From Rostratula benghalensis (taxonomy: Eukaryota > Chordata > Aves > Charadriiformes > Rostratulidae): a DNA stretch of 64,000 bases. The notes under the pieces are model-generated. The model ran no database searches and was not told the DNA's origin. It saw nothing but the letters and a program-made list of their open reading frames with translations. Below are positions 13,931 to 26,996 of the stretch, in pieces. The position numbers and the translations under genes are program-made. Numbering within the stretch: position 1 is the first letter of the stretch; each line of letters starts with the position of its first letter. The DNA lies in contig VXAI01000020.1 of NCBI GenBank assembly GCA_013399305.1, positions 4,186,545 to 4,250,544 of the forward strand, written 5' to 3'.

Positions 13931-14994
13931 TTTCTGGTAAGATCAGACTTTAAAAATATTATTTTTTTTTTCCAGAAAATCAGAAATTCCAAGGTTGTGC
14001 CAACAGGTATAAATACAACAGATAATATTTTCCAGCCTTGTCTAGTGATCAACAGCAAAGAAAAGTATAAATATTGTCTATAGTGGGAACAGGGTTAGGT
14101 GGGGTTTTTAAAAAGGATTAGCTTTTTATTCATGATAGATCATGAATGAATTTTAACAGGATCTTAGAAAAACTTTCTGGACCCCTCATCTATGGATTTG
14201 GTGTAACCTGAGCGAGCTACATTCACTGAAGGAATGACACCCTTCTTTTTTGCTTTCTTAGCAATTTCCATACCAAACTACCTGCTGTGTCACTGTCTTT
14301 CTCAGCAGTTTCCTAAACCCTGTTGTACCAGTAGAGTGAGATTCATTTATTACATTTTGTTTAGCTTTTTTGACAACTGTTAAGAAAAAGACTATTTGGT
14401 TATTTTAGAATATCATGTGTTTTTCGCAGAGAGAACCAATAGCATTCATAATATGCAAAGTTCTTCTATAAGCTCATTACAGGCTCCTTGTCCCTTTATC
14501 CAAAATATTCATCATTCCTTTATTTTAACAGCTTATTCCTTTTTTAATTGATATAATATCTTTATGTTTCTAGTTTTGTTTGGTGTTCCTTTCAAGTCTG
14601 AAATATCTGAGCAATTGCTTAGAGGAGAAAAAACACGTCTTTCTTTTCAAAAAATATTCTGTTGCCCACCACACAAAGTGTTCTTGCTTCCCCATTGTTA
14701 CTACCATTATTAATTTCATTATTAGTAAGATAAAACATTTATACTGTGTTGTAAATTTTACAAATGTGCTTAAAACCAAATTTTCTTTCCCAAAGAGCCT
14801 TGCCACTTACTAACAAAAAGGACAGACAGTTACAGTCAGATCATAGTCCAAGGATGGCAGGGCAAAAACATAGATAGATAGATAGATATAGTTAGCAGAG
14901 TGGCATATCCTTGCACAACATGCAGCATCCTGTGTGTTCCTTGCTGGAGCTGCGTGCTCTCAGTTGACCCAAAGTCAGTGTTCTGCTGAAGGAT
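13931..14994. other. No gene recognised
   Basis: AT-rich, with an ATAG microsatellite at its end. Nothing with coding character. Confidence 0.55.
14870..14890 (+). repeat. (ATAG)n microsatellite
   Basis: Four to five ATAG units (ATAGATAGATAGATAGATAT), about 105 bases before the TATA-like box of the orphan exon. Confidence 0.85.
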
Positions 14995-15000
14995 TATATA
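14995..15000 (+). promoter_or_regulatory. TATA-like box before the orphan exon
   Basis: TATATA in GGATTATATACCCAGG, at a spacing that would give transcription from about 15025 and a 5' UTR of about 40 bases. Its value depends on the exon at 15067 being real. Confidence 0.25.
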
Positions 15001-15066
15001 CCCAGGATTCACACACCTCTCTAGAGTTAGTTCTGCAGAGCTTCACTTCTGAGGAACACAGCTGAA

Positions 15067-15122
15067 ATGGTGGACAAAGTGTTCTGCCTCGCTGGAGTTC
15101 TGCTTATCACCTTGGATGTGGG
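15067..15122 (+). other. Orphan signal-peptide-like first exon
   Basis: ATG in a good context (GAAATGG) opens MVDKVFCLAGVLLITLDVG, a short polar start then a hydrophobic core as in a secretion signal. A GGTACAG donor-like site follows at 15123 (phase 2), or a weaker GTGGGG at 15118 (phase 0). TATATA stands 67-72 bases upstream. Unspliced, the frame stops at 15148-15150 after 27 residues. I could not find a matching second exon and do not recognise the protein. It may be the first exon of an unidentified secreted or membrane protein, a relic of a lost desmoglein, or chance. Confidence 0.25.
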
Positions 15123-15150
15123 GTACAGAAACTGTTTGTCGGTTTCCTGA

Positions 15151-18104
15151 GTGACTGGCTGTTTTCTCAGGTGTGTGCCCATACTCAGTGTGCTGTAAAG
15201 CCACACCTCTCCGTTTTCACCGCTCTCATTCCCTGTCTAATTACATGTGCAATGTCATACTCTTGAGAAACCAAGTAGATAGCTTGCTAATGTCATGACA
15301 ACTCTTTTTTTTTTTTTTTTTGGTGGTGTTGTTGAGGCATTAGTTTTATATCTAACATTGACTAAGACATTTTTATTGTTTAATCTTTGATTCTTCTGAC
15401 AACATCCTTTAGTCATCACAGCCATAAAGACATAAACTGCTGGTAATGATTTACTTTTTTCAGAACAAAACATAGTGTGAAATAAAATATTTGAAGACTT
15501 ATCCTTGTTCTTAATACTTGCTTTTTTCTTGTTGGCTTCACTTCCTTACCATTTTTCTTCCTGTATGAAGAAACCCAAATGGTTTAAAGGTATCTTAGAA
15601 GCTCAAAGATGTCAATCTATGGGTCAGTGGCATGTGAGTTTTTTAGATTTGCTACAAGAGACAACTTTCTCTCAAAGTCAAAGTTTGGTACATTCGTAGC
15701 TGAAGAATATGCAGGTGGGAGGTGAGGAGGGGATGAATGTGAATTCAGACAAATGGCAGACAAATTAATATTGTCTGAAGTTACACAGGTATCTCACCAT
15801 CTTTTGGCAGATGTAAGTTGTTTATACATTCTCATTACACTCATTAATTTGGGAATGTGTGTTCAAGTGTACTGTCATATTTCATGCATCCATTAGTTAT
15901 ACAAAATAACCAGAAACAACACCTGGAATAGCTTTTGTGTCTTTCATAGCAGTGAGGGAGCTCTCCTTAGAGAGGATTCCACAAAATGAAGATGGAGGGG
16001 GCTGTAAAGGTCTGGAGGGTGAAGATCCCCCACTGTGTGTGCCACAGAAGGACTTACCACAGTGATAAGGTCTGTATTCCCGAGGGAGACCCTTGAGACA
16101 CCCCCAAAATGCCATGGGGCTCAGCACCGGTCCCTGCAAGTGCATACTGCCACTGGGGGTGTGTAGCAGGCACTAATGAAAAATGGTCATTTTTAGATTT
16201 GCATGGGTCAGGTCTGAACATTTTTAGCCAAATTGAAATGTAAACAATATTAGAAAAATATATATCTGCTGGTTTAAAAGGGTTTTCTAGAGGCAAATTT
16301 TCTACATAAAACACCAGAAGGCGGAAAATAACAACAACAAAAAATGGTCAACAGGGAGAATACGTGTTTCTCTAACTTTTCTAGTATACTTAGAATGACT
16401 GTTCAAGTGATTTAAAATAACCACAACTTGAGAAATGCAATGTGTCCTTTAGAAAACAGACACAGGGCAAGTGAGCATCTGGCCTCAGTTTTTGCAGCCC
16501 TGTTTGCTCCCCCCGTGCACAGAGGATGCCCTGTCATCACTGTGCACCTGGGGAGCTGGGGGTGGTGTGGTGGGCTGTACCTGGGAAAACTGAAAGGAGA
16601 CAACAAAGAGCAAGAAGTTTTAAGAAGCATAGTATGCGATGCATTAATTAAACTGGAGAGCAATAGGAACAGAAACGTTGCAGAGGGGCAATGCCTTTCC
16701 TCCATGGCATGGTGACTAAACTAGAAAATTACTATCTTGAGATTCCGAAAGAAACAAAACCAGGTTGATTTTGTGAGAAATACTGGATAAAATGCAGAAC
16801 TTTGCACACAGTTAAATCTCTGCATTGATTGTATACACAAAGACAAATTATTTTTGCAAGAAGTATTTTTAAAAAGGAGCTTCAGTAAATGCCAAAGTGG
16901 ATATTTGCTTGCACAGAATCTCAGTTGTACATGTAATCCCAGTAATTGCTTCCTTCTAATTAAACTTGTAATAGGTACCCAACCCAGTCTAGATGTACTT
17001 CAGCAACTTGTCTCAGATGTCCGTGGGCCAGATTGCAACAGAAGTTGACACAGGAATGATGGAGCAGTGCACAGTGAGTCTGACCACCATTACTAAGTGA
17101 CCAGTGCAAGGCTCAGCTCATTTTCATTTCACACACAACTGGAACTCAGACAAAGATAAATCCCACCTGCCTGACTAAGGGCCCACCCATCAAAAGTGTA
17201 ATGTTATAAGCACAGTCACTTTGACTTTCTAAAATAGTCAGAAGGAGCCTCCTCTGTAGGTCCATCTTTGAGTTGTCCTGAGCAGGTGACATTCTGTTGA
17301 CTATATATGTATTTATGATGCTTACATTAGGCAGATTGTATGAATCCAGGCCTTGGAGGGACATAAAGGAAAACTGGTCCACAGAGCAGGTGTGACAAAC
17401 TATGGGAAACAGGCTCTATCATACCAATAACAGATACACAACTTAATCAATGCTACTTAGTCTCTGGTGAACCACTTTAGGCCCTGTGGAAACTTATTTC
17501 TTGGGTTCAGGGATGTGAAAAATTGCCACCATCTGTTCTTTAGCAGAGCGTTTGTAAAGACTGGCAAGGGTGACTGTTCCAGGTCTTCTGATACAGCGTT
17601 CAAATGCACATGTGTCAGGAGAATAAATTAAAAGCATGATTCACATAATTTAGGACTCTGGCTTCATGGATCTGTATTCAAGCCTCCTATAGAGGTATTT
17701 CTTGCTCACTTCGATTACATGAATTAGGAAAAGCCATTTCACCTACAGAAGCAGATTTTCCCTCATGGGACCTGTTCCAATGTTCAGCAAATTCAAAGAC
17801 ATCATTCTCCATTAATTCAACAGTTTCTGGGTCAGTCACTTCCCAGAGATGAAAGACAGAATCCAGAACAACCGGAGAGATGAAACAAGCTGATCTTTAT
17901 TTTCAGCAACACACCATGTTCATCCTTAATGGTGCATAATGACTGTTATTTACAGGGAAGGCTGACTCTTGATTAAAAGAGAAGTTTAGCAGTCATTCTT
18001 AGAAGGTATGCACTACATTTTGTTGTGTAAGTCCTCATTGTTCAGTAGGATGCAACTGAATGACCTGAAGAAATGACAGAGTAATGACGGACTACTCACT
18101 GCTT
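15151..18104. other. No gene recognised
   Basis: Searched for exons to follow the signal-like exon at 15067. There is no cysteine-rich or other family-like exon with matching phase. Overlapping opposite open frames at 16412-16715 are in a GC-richer patch and show no family motif. Confidence 0.5.
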
Positions 18105-18450
18105 CTCATAAGAGTACATTCAGTGAAATAATAAGTTCTCATGTTTAAAACAACAGAAGGAAGAGCTTTTTCACATTGCACATAACTAAGTCCGAGGAAC
18201 TCATTGCTAGAGGATGTTTTGGTGGTATAAAAGTGTTAAAACAAATTAATGGAAGAAAGGTGCACCAAATACTATTAGGCATAGCTGTTTGGATGCAATA
18301 TCCAGCTTAGGCAGCTCCTAACCACCAATGACCCTTTTCTGGGAGTTCCTTTCTGAACTTGACTGTTACACTAAGCGAGTGCTGTTGGCCATTCTCAAAG
18401 GCAAGCTGTTAGGCTAGATGGGATTTCAGTCTGATGACGACGGCTAGTGA
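18105..18450 (+). mobile_element. Old CR1/L3-like LINE 3' fragment
   Basis: Diverged but ordered landmarks of the old amniote CR1/L3 3' region are visible: AAAACAACAGAAGGAAGAGC, TTCACATTGCACATAACTAA, GGAACTCATTGCTAGAGGATG, and a terminal GGCTAGATGGGATTTCAGTCTGAT. Much more decayed than the bird-type CR1 copies elsewhere here. Confidence 0.6.
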
Positions 18451-21400
18451 TATGATACATTCTTTTGTCATTATCTCCACTTAATATTTTTAAGACATCT
18501 TCTCACAAATTCAGTATACAAGCATACAATATGCAAAGATCCTTGTCCAGATATAATGCTTTATAGCATTTACCTGAAACAGAGAAGCAGTTCAGATACC
18601 TATGCTACCAGTGCTCATATAAAACCAGAAAATAACAATGCTATTGCATTAATGAGGATAATGTGTTATGTAAATAAAATGTAAATCAGAAACATTACAT
18701 TATGGAAAACACTGAAACACATACTTCAGGCTCAAGCCTGGACATTGGCTTTTCCCCCAAGGAATTAAATAAAAAAAATCTGACATCTTAAAATATTTTT
18801 GTGGGTGATGTGGAAATTTGTAATCGTTTCAAAAAAAGTAGTTGATGAAATGGGAAGAATGGAGGTCGCTACTCAGGAATTCAGTACTTTCTATTGGTCA
18901 CAGAGTTTTGAAATAGTGTCGTTCTCCATCTTCAAAGGAAAAAGCAAATATCCTTAATTTTACTCAGTGATATCCATATCTAATTACTGATTTTAAAACA
19001 AGCACTGTATTAGAGAGGTGGTTGTGACTTTACTAGTTACTTTTGCTAATGGTGATATTTGGATGATGATTGCCAAACCATGTAACTTCCACTTTCTCAT
19101 CTTCTCCACACTCAGATGCAGGCTACAGCACAAAGATCTGCTCAGAAAAAAAGATATGCTTATACATGCACCAAAATGATTTGGAGGGACAGGGCAACAC
19201 CTGAAGTCATTATCAATGTAGTGATGACTAAGACAACAAAAATATCCAACATACTTCTTCAGGGCCCCACTTCATGAGGTGGATTCAGAATGTCTTTGTG
19301 CTATTAGTCATGCAATTCACACTGCCTGAGCAGCCAGATTAGACAAGAAGCTGCATGCCTTGCTTGTGGCTCACATACCTGCTCTACAGAGTCAGTTGAA
19401 AAGAAACAAACACACTCCCAGTAGTGTCACTTCAGCTGGTTTGTTAATACCTGTGGAAGGGGAAATGCTCCCTGAGCCTCAGCAAAGGCAGCAGATGAAG
19501 ACTACTGACCATACCCTGCAGCAGGGTAGTATACAAATACCTGGTCATTACTATCTAAATCCTGTGTTGGAATTTCTATAATCACCTTCAAGCATACTCT
19601 ATTAATTCATTAATTAGAGTTCCTCTAAGGCCTAGAAGGAAAGGTACTGGTTTCCTTACTCTCATTTATCTTTCCTTTCTTCCCAGGAAGAAGGGGCAGT
19701 TAAGGGATTAAGTCTCTTCCCACCACCTGTGAAGGCATTATCAGCAGCATCTGCCCAGCAGAACTCCTGCCACCTCTCCTCTAGCTCCACTGCAGCGAGA
19801 GCTGAAGGGAGAGAAGGTTGGTCTGTCTGTCTGTCTGTCTCGCTCTCTCTCACATGACTTGCAGGTGGAAACAGACAGTCAGAGAGTATGTCGGCTGGGA
19901 GAAAGAGGTGGGACAGGGCGCCATACTAGATACCCTGATCTGGTATTTCATTGCTAATTAAAACCAGAAATGAATGAGTGAGTATTTATGAAGTGCTAAG
20001 ACTGGCAAAGAGTCTGTTCTGAAGTATGTCTGATGCTAGCCAATGGAGATTAAGATAGGAAAAGCTCATTAAAATTCCCTGCCTTCTTGAACCCACAGGT
20101 GAAAAAACCTCAAGATATATCCTCAGTTTAGCAAAGTTAGCCAGTGCCAGTGGGTCTAGTGCCACTCCTAATGCATAACTCTCCTCATTGTCTTCACCAA
20201 TTCATGCCTTCAGCACCCTCTTATATCTGTCCATCATGCTCAGCAGCTTTCAGGGAGAAGGATCCAGATGCAGAGCTTGTGCAGGTTGTCTGAGATAACA
20301 GCTGTCCAGACAACCAGGACCTTGCTTGAGTCAAGATGGGAATGTGACTTTCAATTGCATTCTCCTGGGAGAAAAAGTGGACAAAAATTGAAAGTAAAAC
20401 TAGGATGAGAGTGCTGTGCTTCAGGGGTTTACTTGCAATGGGTACTGAAAGCATTAACGCTGGATAACAACATAACATTGCTCGCAATTTTGACTCCGTG
20501 GATGTTTTAGTAGAATATGTTTAAGTAGTGATGATGAGGTTGCTTGTGTGAGTTTAGATGTAGATTCCTGGATCATTTGGGGCTGATCAAGGACATCAAA
20601 TATACATTTTATATGCATATGAATATTTATCCAAATATTAATCCAAAAAATCCAAATTATCCTATAATGAATGTTGAGCTTTTTAAGCCTATACACAGAG
20701 CTCATCCTTCCTGTTCTATCCTTTACTTCTACAGTTCTTAAGTGGTATGTGTTCTTGCATGCCATCCACCTGTGGGGACAGAATTTCTGTGGCATGCATG
20801 GAAGAAGCACTGCCATTTAGAAAATAGTTTATTTTGAGGCAAGATGGAAAACTGTAGCTGCAACTGATATCTAAAGGCCAAACACACATATCTTTGTGTT
20901 TTACTAGCACTGCAGAAATGTGAAATGTCAGGGTAGATTTTTCTTTTTAGTTGTGAGAATAAACTGCAAAATTGAGCCAAGTACTGCACATTTTAACAAC
21001 ACTGAAAGTCAGTGAAATTATTCAGAAAAAAAAAAATACTCCCTCTGAGTGATAAGGTCCATCATTGAAACTCAGTATTAATGCTTTAGCTGTCTCTCTG
21101 CTATGACAAGCATAGGAGGATTTCTCAGCTCCTGGACCTGGCTGCATGGCCCAGGAACTCTCCAAGATCCATATGCAAACTAAGCCACTCCCTTGAGTTT
21201 TCTGTGTAAGGCAAGCCTGCAGCCACAAAACAGATCTGAAAATTCACTGCCACAACCCCATGGTGGCATCAGCTGGGAGGTGATATCAGAGAACACATCA
21301 GGTGCTGGCCAGTGAAGTCCTTCAGAGGTCTTCAAGTATCGTGATAGAAAGTCAACAAAGTCTTAAGAGGAACATAGCACTCCCCTTGTCTCTCAAACCC

Positions 21401-21830
21401 CAAAGTTATCCTCTCTTATCCATTATCTCCTGAGGAAGAGTTAATTCAGGAGGCAGAATTGATCTTGCCCATTCTTGACTATGATTAGTCAATATGGACA
21501 CAGGTATAAGACCTGTGAAGAGATAACATGTCTGTGTGTATGTGTTTATATTCACTTATTACTGAATCATCTCAAGCTTACTCACTTTCTGCCACTGTAC
21601 CTCTTAGAGGAAAAGAGGATGCACAGATTTTTTTTTCCTCTCACTGAGTTTACTTAGACTATTTTCAGTGACAGAAAAAACTGAAGGCAAGGTAATAGAC
21701 ATCAAATAGGCCCGAAAAAGCAGGAGCAAGCCAGGAGCAGTAAAGATAAAGAGATCTTTGCTCACGTGGCAAGATTCAGATGCAGTGGCCAGTCTCACAA
21801 GTTATTCCTCTAAAGGATGATGATCATCTA
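18451..21830. other. No gene recognised
   Basis: Mixed AT-rich sequence with the GTCT/CT microsatellite. No coding signal. Confidence 0.55.
19820..19850 (+). repeat. (GTCT)n / (CT)n microsatellite
   Basis: TCTGTCTGTCTGTCTGTCTC followed by GCTCTCTCTC. Confidence 0.85.
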
Positions 21831-21975
21831 GAATCATAGAATGGTTAGAGTTAGAAGGGACATTAAAGACCATCTAATTCCAGCCTCCCTGCCATGGCCG
21901 GAGACACCTTCCACTATACCAGGTTGCTCAAATCCCCATCCAGCCTGGTCTTGAGGGATGGGGCATCCATGATGA
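21831..21975 (-). mobile_element. CR1 LINE 3'-end fragment
   Basis: Starts AGAATCATAGAATGGTTAGA and continues with the reversed CR1 tail (GGGACATTAAAGACCATCTAATTCC, then GGTTGCTCAAATCCCCATCC). A short, 5'-truncated copy. Confidence 0.85.
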
Positions 21976-24900
21976 AAATATTAATTTATTTTTCTGGGTT
22001 TTACTGCTGATTAGTGCCTTCTGTGCTTGATTATCAGAAACATCTCAGATGCAATATCCCCCTGAACTTCCTGTGAGATCTAAGCTTTGACCTTGAGTCT
22101 TCAAAGCTGTGTATGAAATATTTCTGGGATTTGTCCAGACTAGATTTTGGTTTTGTTGCTCGTGAAAGATTATCCGTTCTTAGGGAATGGACAGTGTGTT
22201 GACCCTATCTCACCAGTGGCTAAGAGGCCCAGGGTCACGGTTCTGAGCAGGAGTCAGTAGCACTGAAGAATGTGAAGGCAAATGCCTCTTGGCACAGAGA
22301 GAAATTCTAAAAACATCCATCATGACCAAACCTTAGCCTACCTTTTATTGCAAAGTCAAAGCCAAGCAGTAGGAAGATGACACTCAGTAACTTCTGCACA
22401 GTTTTTACTCGGGCGTCACAGAAAATAATAATGGCAGAGACATATGATTCATATTAATAAAAGATGAACATCTTGTATTCCTGGTGGGATTAGAAAAGTC
22501 ATTATGAATCCACACCTTCACTAGCTTCAGCCTGATTTTAGAGTTGCTGTTTTGGAGACTTTTAGGTACAAAGACAAGCAGCCTTGCAGCAGGGAACTGA
22601 AACAGAGGAGAGGTGTACCTGTTGCTGAGCTGAGGGAAGAAATGGTTTTAGTATGAGAAGGTCAACAGCAGGACCTGTGTGCTGCTTCACTGCAGGTTAC
22701 TAGCACCTGGGATGCTGCATGGATGCTGCATGTTTCATTTGAACAGTAAGTAAAGGTTATGTGAGTGCAAAATAAATGGTTTATATTACTGTTCTTTTTT
22801 TTTTTTTACATTCGCAACAGTTCAAACTTCATTTGCAATGCATAATTAACTTCCTTCTTCTTAATCAAATACATTGGCTTAACCATTTTTTTTTGAAGAC
22901 TGGTTAATTTATAAATCTATCTCAGCTGATAATTTGCCTGACTAGTTTTGGGCATGGGTGAAGATGATGCACTTTCCTCTGCTGTGCCACCACACGCTTG
23001 TCAGCATTTTGAAGCTTCTGGACATAATCCACTGCCAGTTTCTATTCTGATGTAGGCTTCGAAACAAAGACCCAAACTCACAGTACAGACACATAGATTT
23101 GGGTGCTCCCAAATCCTCAAAAAGAGAGGACACTTCAGAAATACTGGAGAGCAGTGAGTCTCTCACCTTAAATTGTATGAAAAACTAAAAAGCAGGTTTG
23201 GAAAAAAAAAATGTATAGAAAAAACAGTATGCTTCTGGAATTATTTCACAAAACATCTTACTTCATGAAATGATGTTGGAAAGTTGGCCTTTCCAGTACC
23301 TGTGACATACCTATAGGCAGATAAGTAAATAATGAAAGATTATAAAAATTAAAGAGACTGTAATGTTAGTAAAAACATTCATCAGAGGCCATGAAATGTG
23401 TGTTTTATTAAAGGACAATGGTGTATTTGGTATTATATTGAACATTGAGATTAAACTGAAGTCATATCATAACTTTGATTGAACCTGTGTGTTGCAGTAG
23501 CACAAAGAGACTGCCCAGAGGCTGCCCTCAGCAGCTGGTTGTATGTGTTGCTAAATAACTCATCTGACATTAACCTGCCCATAAGCGTGGACTCTGTGGC
23601 AAACCCTAGTCTCAATGATTTTGGCTTCACCAGGAGATTAAACTCGTTATCTGTTCATTATAAATAAACAGAAAATTGTACTCCTGATTGGGAAAAAAAG
23701 AAGGCAGACAGGAGATGCTATCTGCTTGAAAAAGCAGCAGGTGACTGTTACCCAGGGCACTTATGTATCTGAGTATATTTCTCTTGCTGTTGACTTCAAA
23801 GGTTTGGCAGAGAAGTCAGCCACCATCTCAGAGTGAGCAGTTTCATTATTTCATTGCTCTAATCATTCTAATTTCCACACACTTTACTTTTCTTCCTGAC
23901 TTTCTACTCCTAGCACCGTGTTTAATTTTTCTAGTTTTGTTGCAGGGCTGTCTTTCTGATTATATTCATAGGTTTGCTCTGCGCATCTCCAGCAACTCAG
24001 AAATGACAATGTTATCATCATAATTATTATTGTCAACAGTTACTAACTCAGCAGTGGGCTGAGTGAAATGAATAGACTGCAAAAATCAACTATTCTGAGG
24101 AATCTGAAAAATTACCTTTAGCATTCAATTTTATATCCAGAGAGATGGGTTGATAATACAGTGCATGGTGGTGTTAATCAGGCTGATAACAAGAGATACC
24201 ACCCATCTCTTTTTGTTATTCTTTTGGACTAAAATGGATGCTTAGCAGCCTGAAATAATCTTGACAGGAGAAGCCTGTACTCCATAAAAAAATTTTATCA
24301 GCAGCAACAATGGTCCTGCTGATATTCAAGTGAGATTCAAAAAATATCAAAACATAAATATATGACAAAACATAGACTGGTATCTCATAAGTATCGTGAA
24401 GTGTGTCAGTGTGTCTTTCCTGTCAGGTAATTCCCAGGAGCTCCAGCTCCATAAATGCAAAATAAGATATCAGAGGTGAGTGTGTTGCCATACGCCACTT
24501 GTAAGATATCTTAAAGTGCAGCAGGTGAGACACAGTCTTGTCCCTGCTTTGCTGAGGTGACTTTTTCAGACAACTTCATCTTCCTTCAGTCACTTCATCT
24601 TGCGGTGCCTTGGGCGTATCATATTAAAATTGGGTGAATTGGGTGAATGGGGCCAACTTCATCGTACACTGCTTTGATAGAGCTAATGGCATTTCCCATT
24701 TGCCTTCTCTTGCTGTTACAGAAACTCTTTTTCTGCCTTCCATGTAGGTCTGAATATAGAATTTAAATCTACGTTCCTGGCTGCTTGCCAGAAAACAGAT
24801 TGTTTAGGAGAGTCTTAGGCTGGCTTCCTCTTTCAGAACAGAGGTCTGTATTAACTTAGGCATGGCAGATCCTCCAGGTAACTGCTGAGGTAACATGCAT

Positions 24901-26959
24901 CCTTTTATCAAGAAGGTAAGGCTAGAGGAGAAAAGTTTAATTATTTAAGTTGTTGGGGTTTTTCACTTCCCACACAGGAGACTTTCACTCATGGCTAAGT
25001 CTGAGACTGCAGTATTAGGAGGTGTGTTCATGGTTATCTCATGTATGTCTACGCCCTTGCCACAACCCAAAGGGGGTGTCCTACTCATCCCCTACCCCTG
25101 ATCTGGCACCCTCAGCTCTTCCTCCTTGCTCTGGATGTTTTAAAAAATGCAGGGTATAAGCCATTTAAGAAATCTGAAAACTATATGCAATCTGTCACAC
25201 AATTGAGTATATGCATGTTCTTTACAATTGTGGGTAATAAAAACATGTATAAATATGCATGCTTAGCTAAGAGATAAAAACTGAAAATATTTAACACAAA
25301 CTTCTAGAAATAATAAACAAAAAATCAGAATTAAACACTCCCTAAAAAAAACCAAACTGAAGTGAAGCAGGGAAGAAAAAAAAAGTTACAATGAAAAATA
25401 AATATTACTAAAAAATAAAAATTTCACAAGATATGATAGATTTTATGAAATTGAAGAGCTAATAGGAATACAATTAAAAGTGATAAATATTTTAATTTAA
25501 AAACTGCGGTTAAACATCCATATTAGCCTGTTCTGTAACAGTCTAATAAAATCCTGATAAATTTATTAATAAATCTTTCCTGGGTTTGTCATCCTAGACT
25601 GTACTATACCTACTTTTAAAGGCACGTTGATTTTCTTTCATGTGTTTTCCTGATATAGTACAACTCTTGATCTAAGATTTTGAGCTTTAGCCTACAGGAA
25701 CATGTATGAAAATACTGGCAACATAACATCTGATTGAGAGAGATAGCCAGTCTGACACTCCACTTCCCAGAGTCCTTTAGCACTCCCACTAACCTCATCA
25801 CTCATCCTGAAGGGAAGGGGCCTTGAGAGCTGGCTTAGCCAGGATTATCTCTCCTTGAGCAAACTTTGCCAACAGCCTCCACACTGAAGCAAGTCTTGGA
25901 GATGGACTTACACCGACAGGAATTTCTTATCCACAACTCAGCTATCTCTTCTTCATCAGTGACTGCCTCTTCCTTCACCTGTGACACAAACAAGCCGAAG
26001 AAAACATGTAGCCTTTCCTCTTGTATTCATATCACGCTACAGGATGATTCTGATACTTCAGCCCATCTGTAGCTAGAACAAGTTTATGGGTAACTTCATA
26101 TCATATTGTTTTCATTTTCATGCATTTTGCAAATGAGAAACAATGTGTCGGTCAGTTTTGTTCAATGAAAAGCACTAATTTAGAGACACAATTAACAATG
26201 AGAGACTATTGCCAGAAATCGTATTAAGTGAAAAAATTTATCCTGTTTTGCCATCTAGATGAGATTCAAAACTTGTGCTTATCCATCTAAAAATAGTTTA
26301 TGTTAATATTAAATGCACTCTATTACTGTTATTACTGCTTTTATATTTATCTGACACCACTAATTTTTCTTCATGTCTTTCTCTCACTGGATAACTTACA
26401 GATTCTGAGAAAAAATCAACCTTTTTGTCCATGAGATCTGGCCACTTTATAGAAGAGCTACCCTAGCATGTTACCTAAATTGTTCTCAGAATATAAGAAT
26501 ATAAAGAATACCAATTATTACAGAATACATAAATATCCCCAGGTTTTCTCTAATTAAAGTGTTTATTAGTACTTCATTATGTCATTCTTTGTTATTTCCT
26601 AGTCTTTTTATTCTAGGTCCAGTGAAGCTCTTTTTCACTTCTGGATATTGTGCACCAGAGAAAATATTAAAAAAAAAAAAGTCTCTCCAATGTCTATGAG
26701 TATGAAAATAATATAGGCAGGAAGCAAAGCAGCCTTTCTGAGTGTGGAGGACATTTATTTGCTTATTTATTTTGAAAATCAGAAAGGCACTGAGTGGGCA
26801 CTGAGCCAGTGAGAACAGCAACTGACCCTCAACTGAGAGACTTGCTTGTTGCTGACCTGGGGCAAAAGGTCTCTCTCCAAGCCCCATGACAGGAACAGGC
26901 ATAAATCTGTGCCAGGAGAGGTGCAGGACCAAACTTTTTCCCGCGAGGTGCTCAAAAAG

Positions 26960-26996
26960 TTGACTTAAGTGTGTGTGTATATGTATATATATGTAT
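26960..26996 (+). repeat. (GT)n/(TA)n microsatellite
   Basis: GTGTGTGTGTATATGTATATATATGTAT. It accounts for the YIYIHIHTH run in the minus-strand open frame across this site. Confidence 0.85.

Noticed and set aside
15123..15260. Cys-rich frame after TTTTCTCAG at 15170 as second exon of the orphan exon
   Set aside because: It would need an intron of only about 50 bases and a stop follows quickly in the phase set by the better donor.
16412..16715. Overlapping opposite frames, the minus one with a hydrophobic start (FLFLLLSSLINAS)
   Set aside because: Considered as a desmocollin-type signal exon, but there is no donor at a fitting place and no second exon.
17680..17790. Possible MIR-like wording (AAAAGCCATTTCACCTACAG)
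   Set aside because: Too little of the MIR core is recognisable compared with the copy at 55.1 kb.
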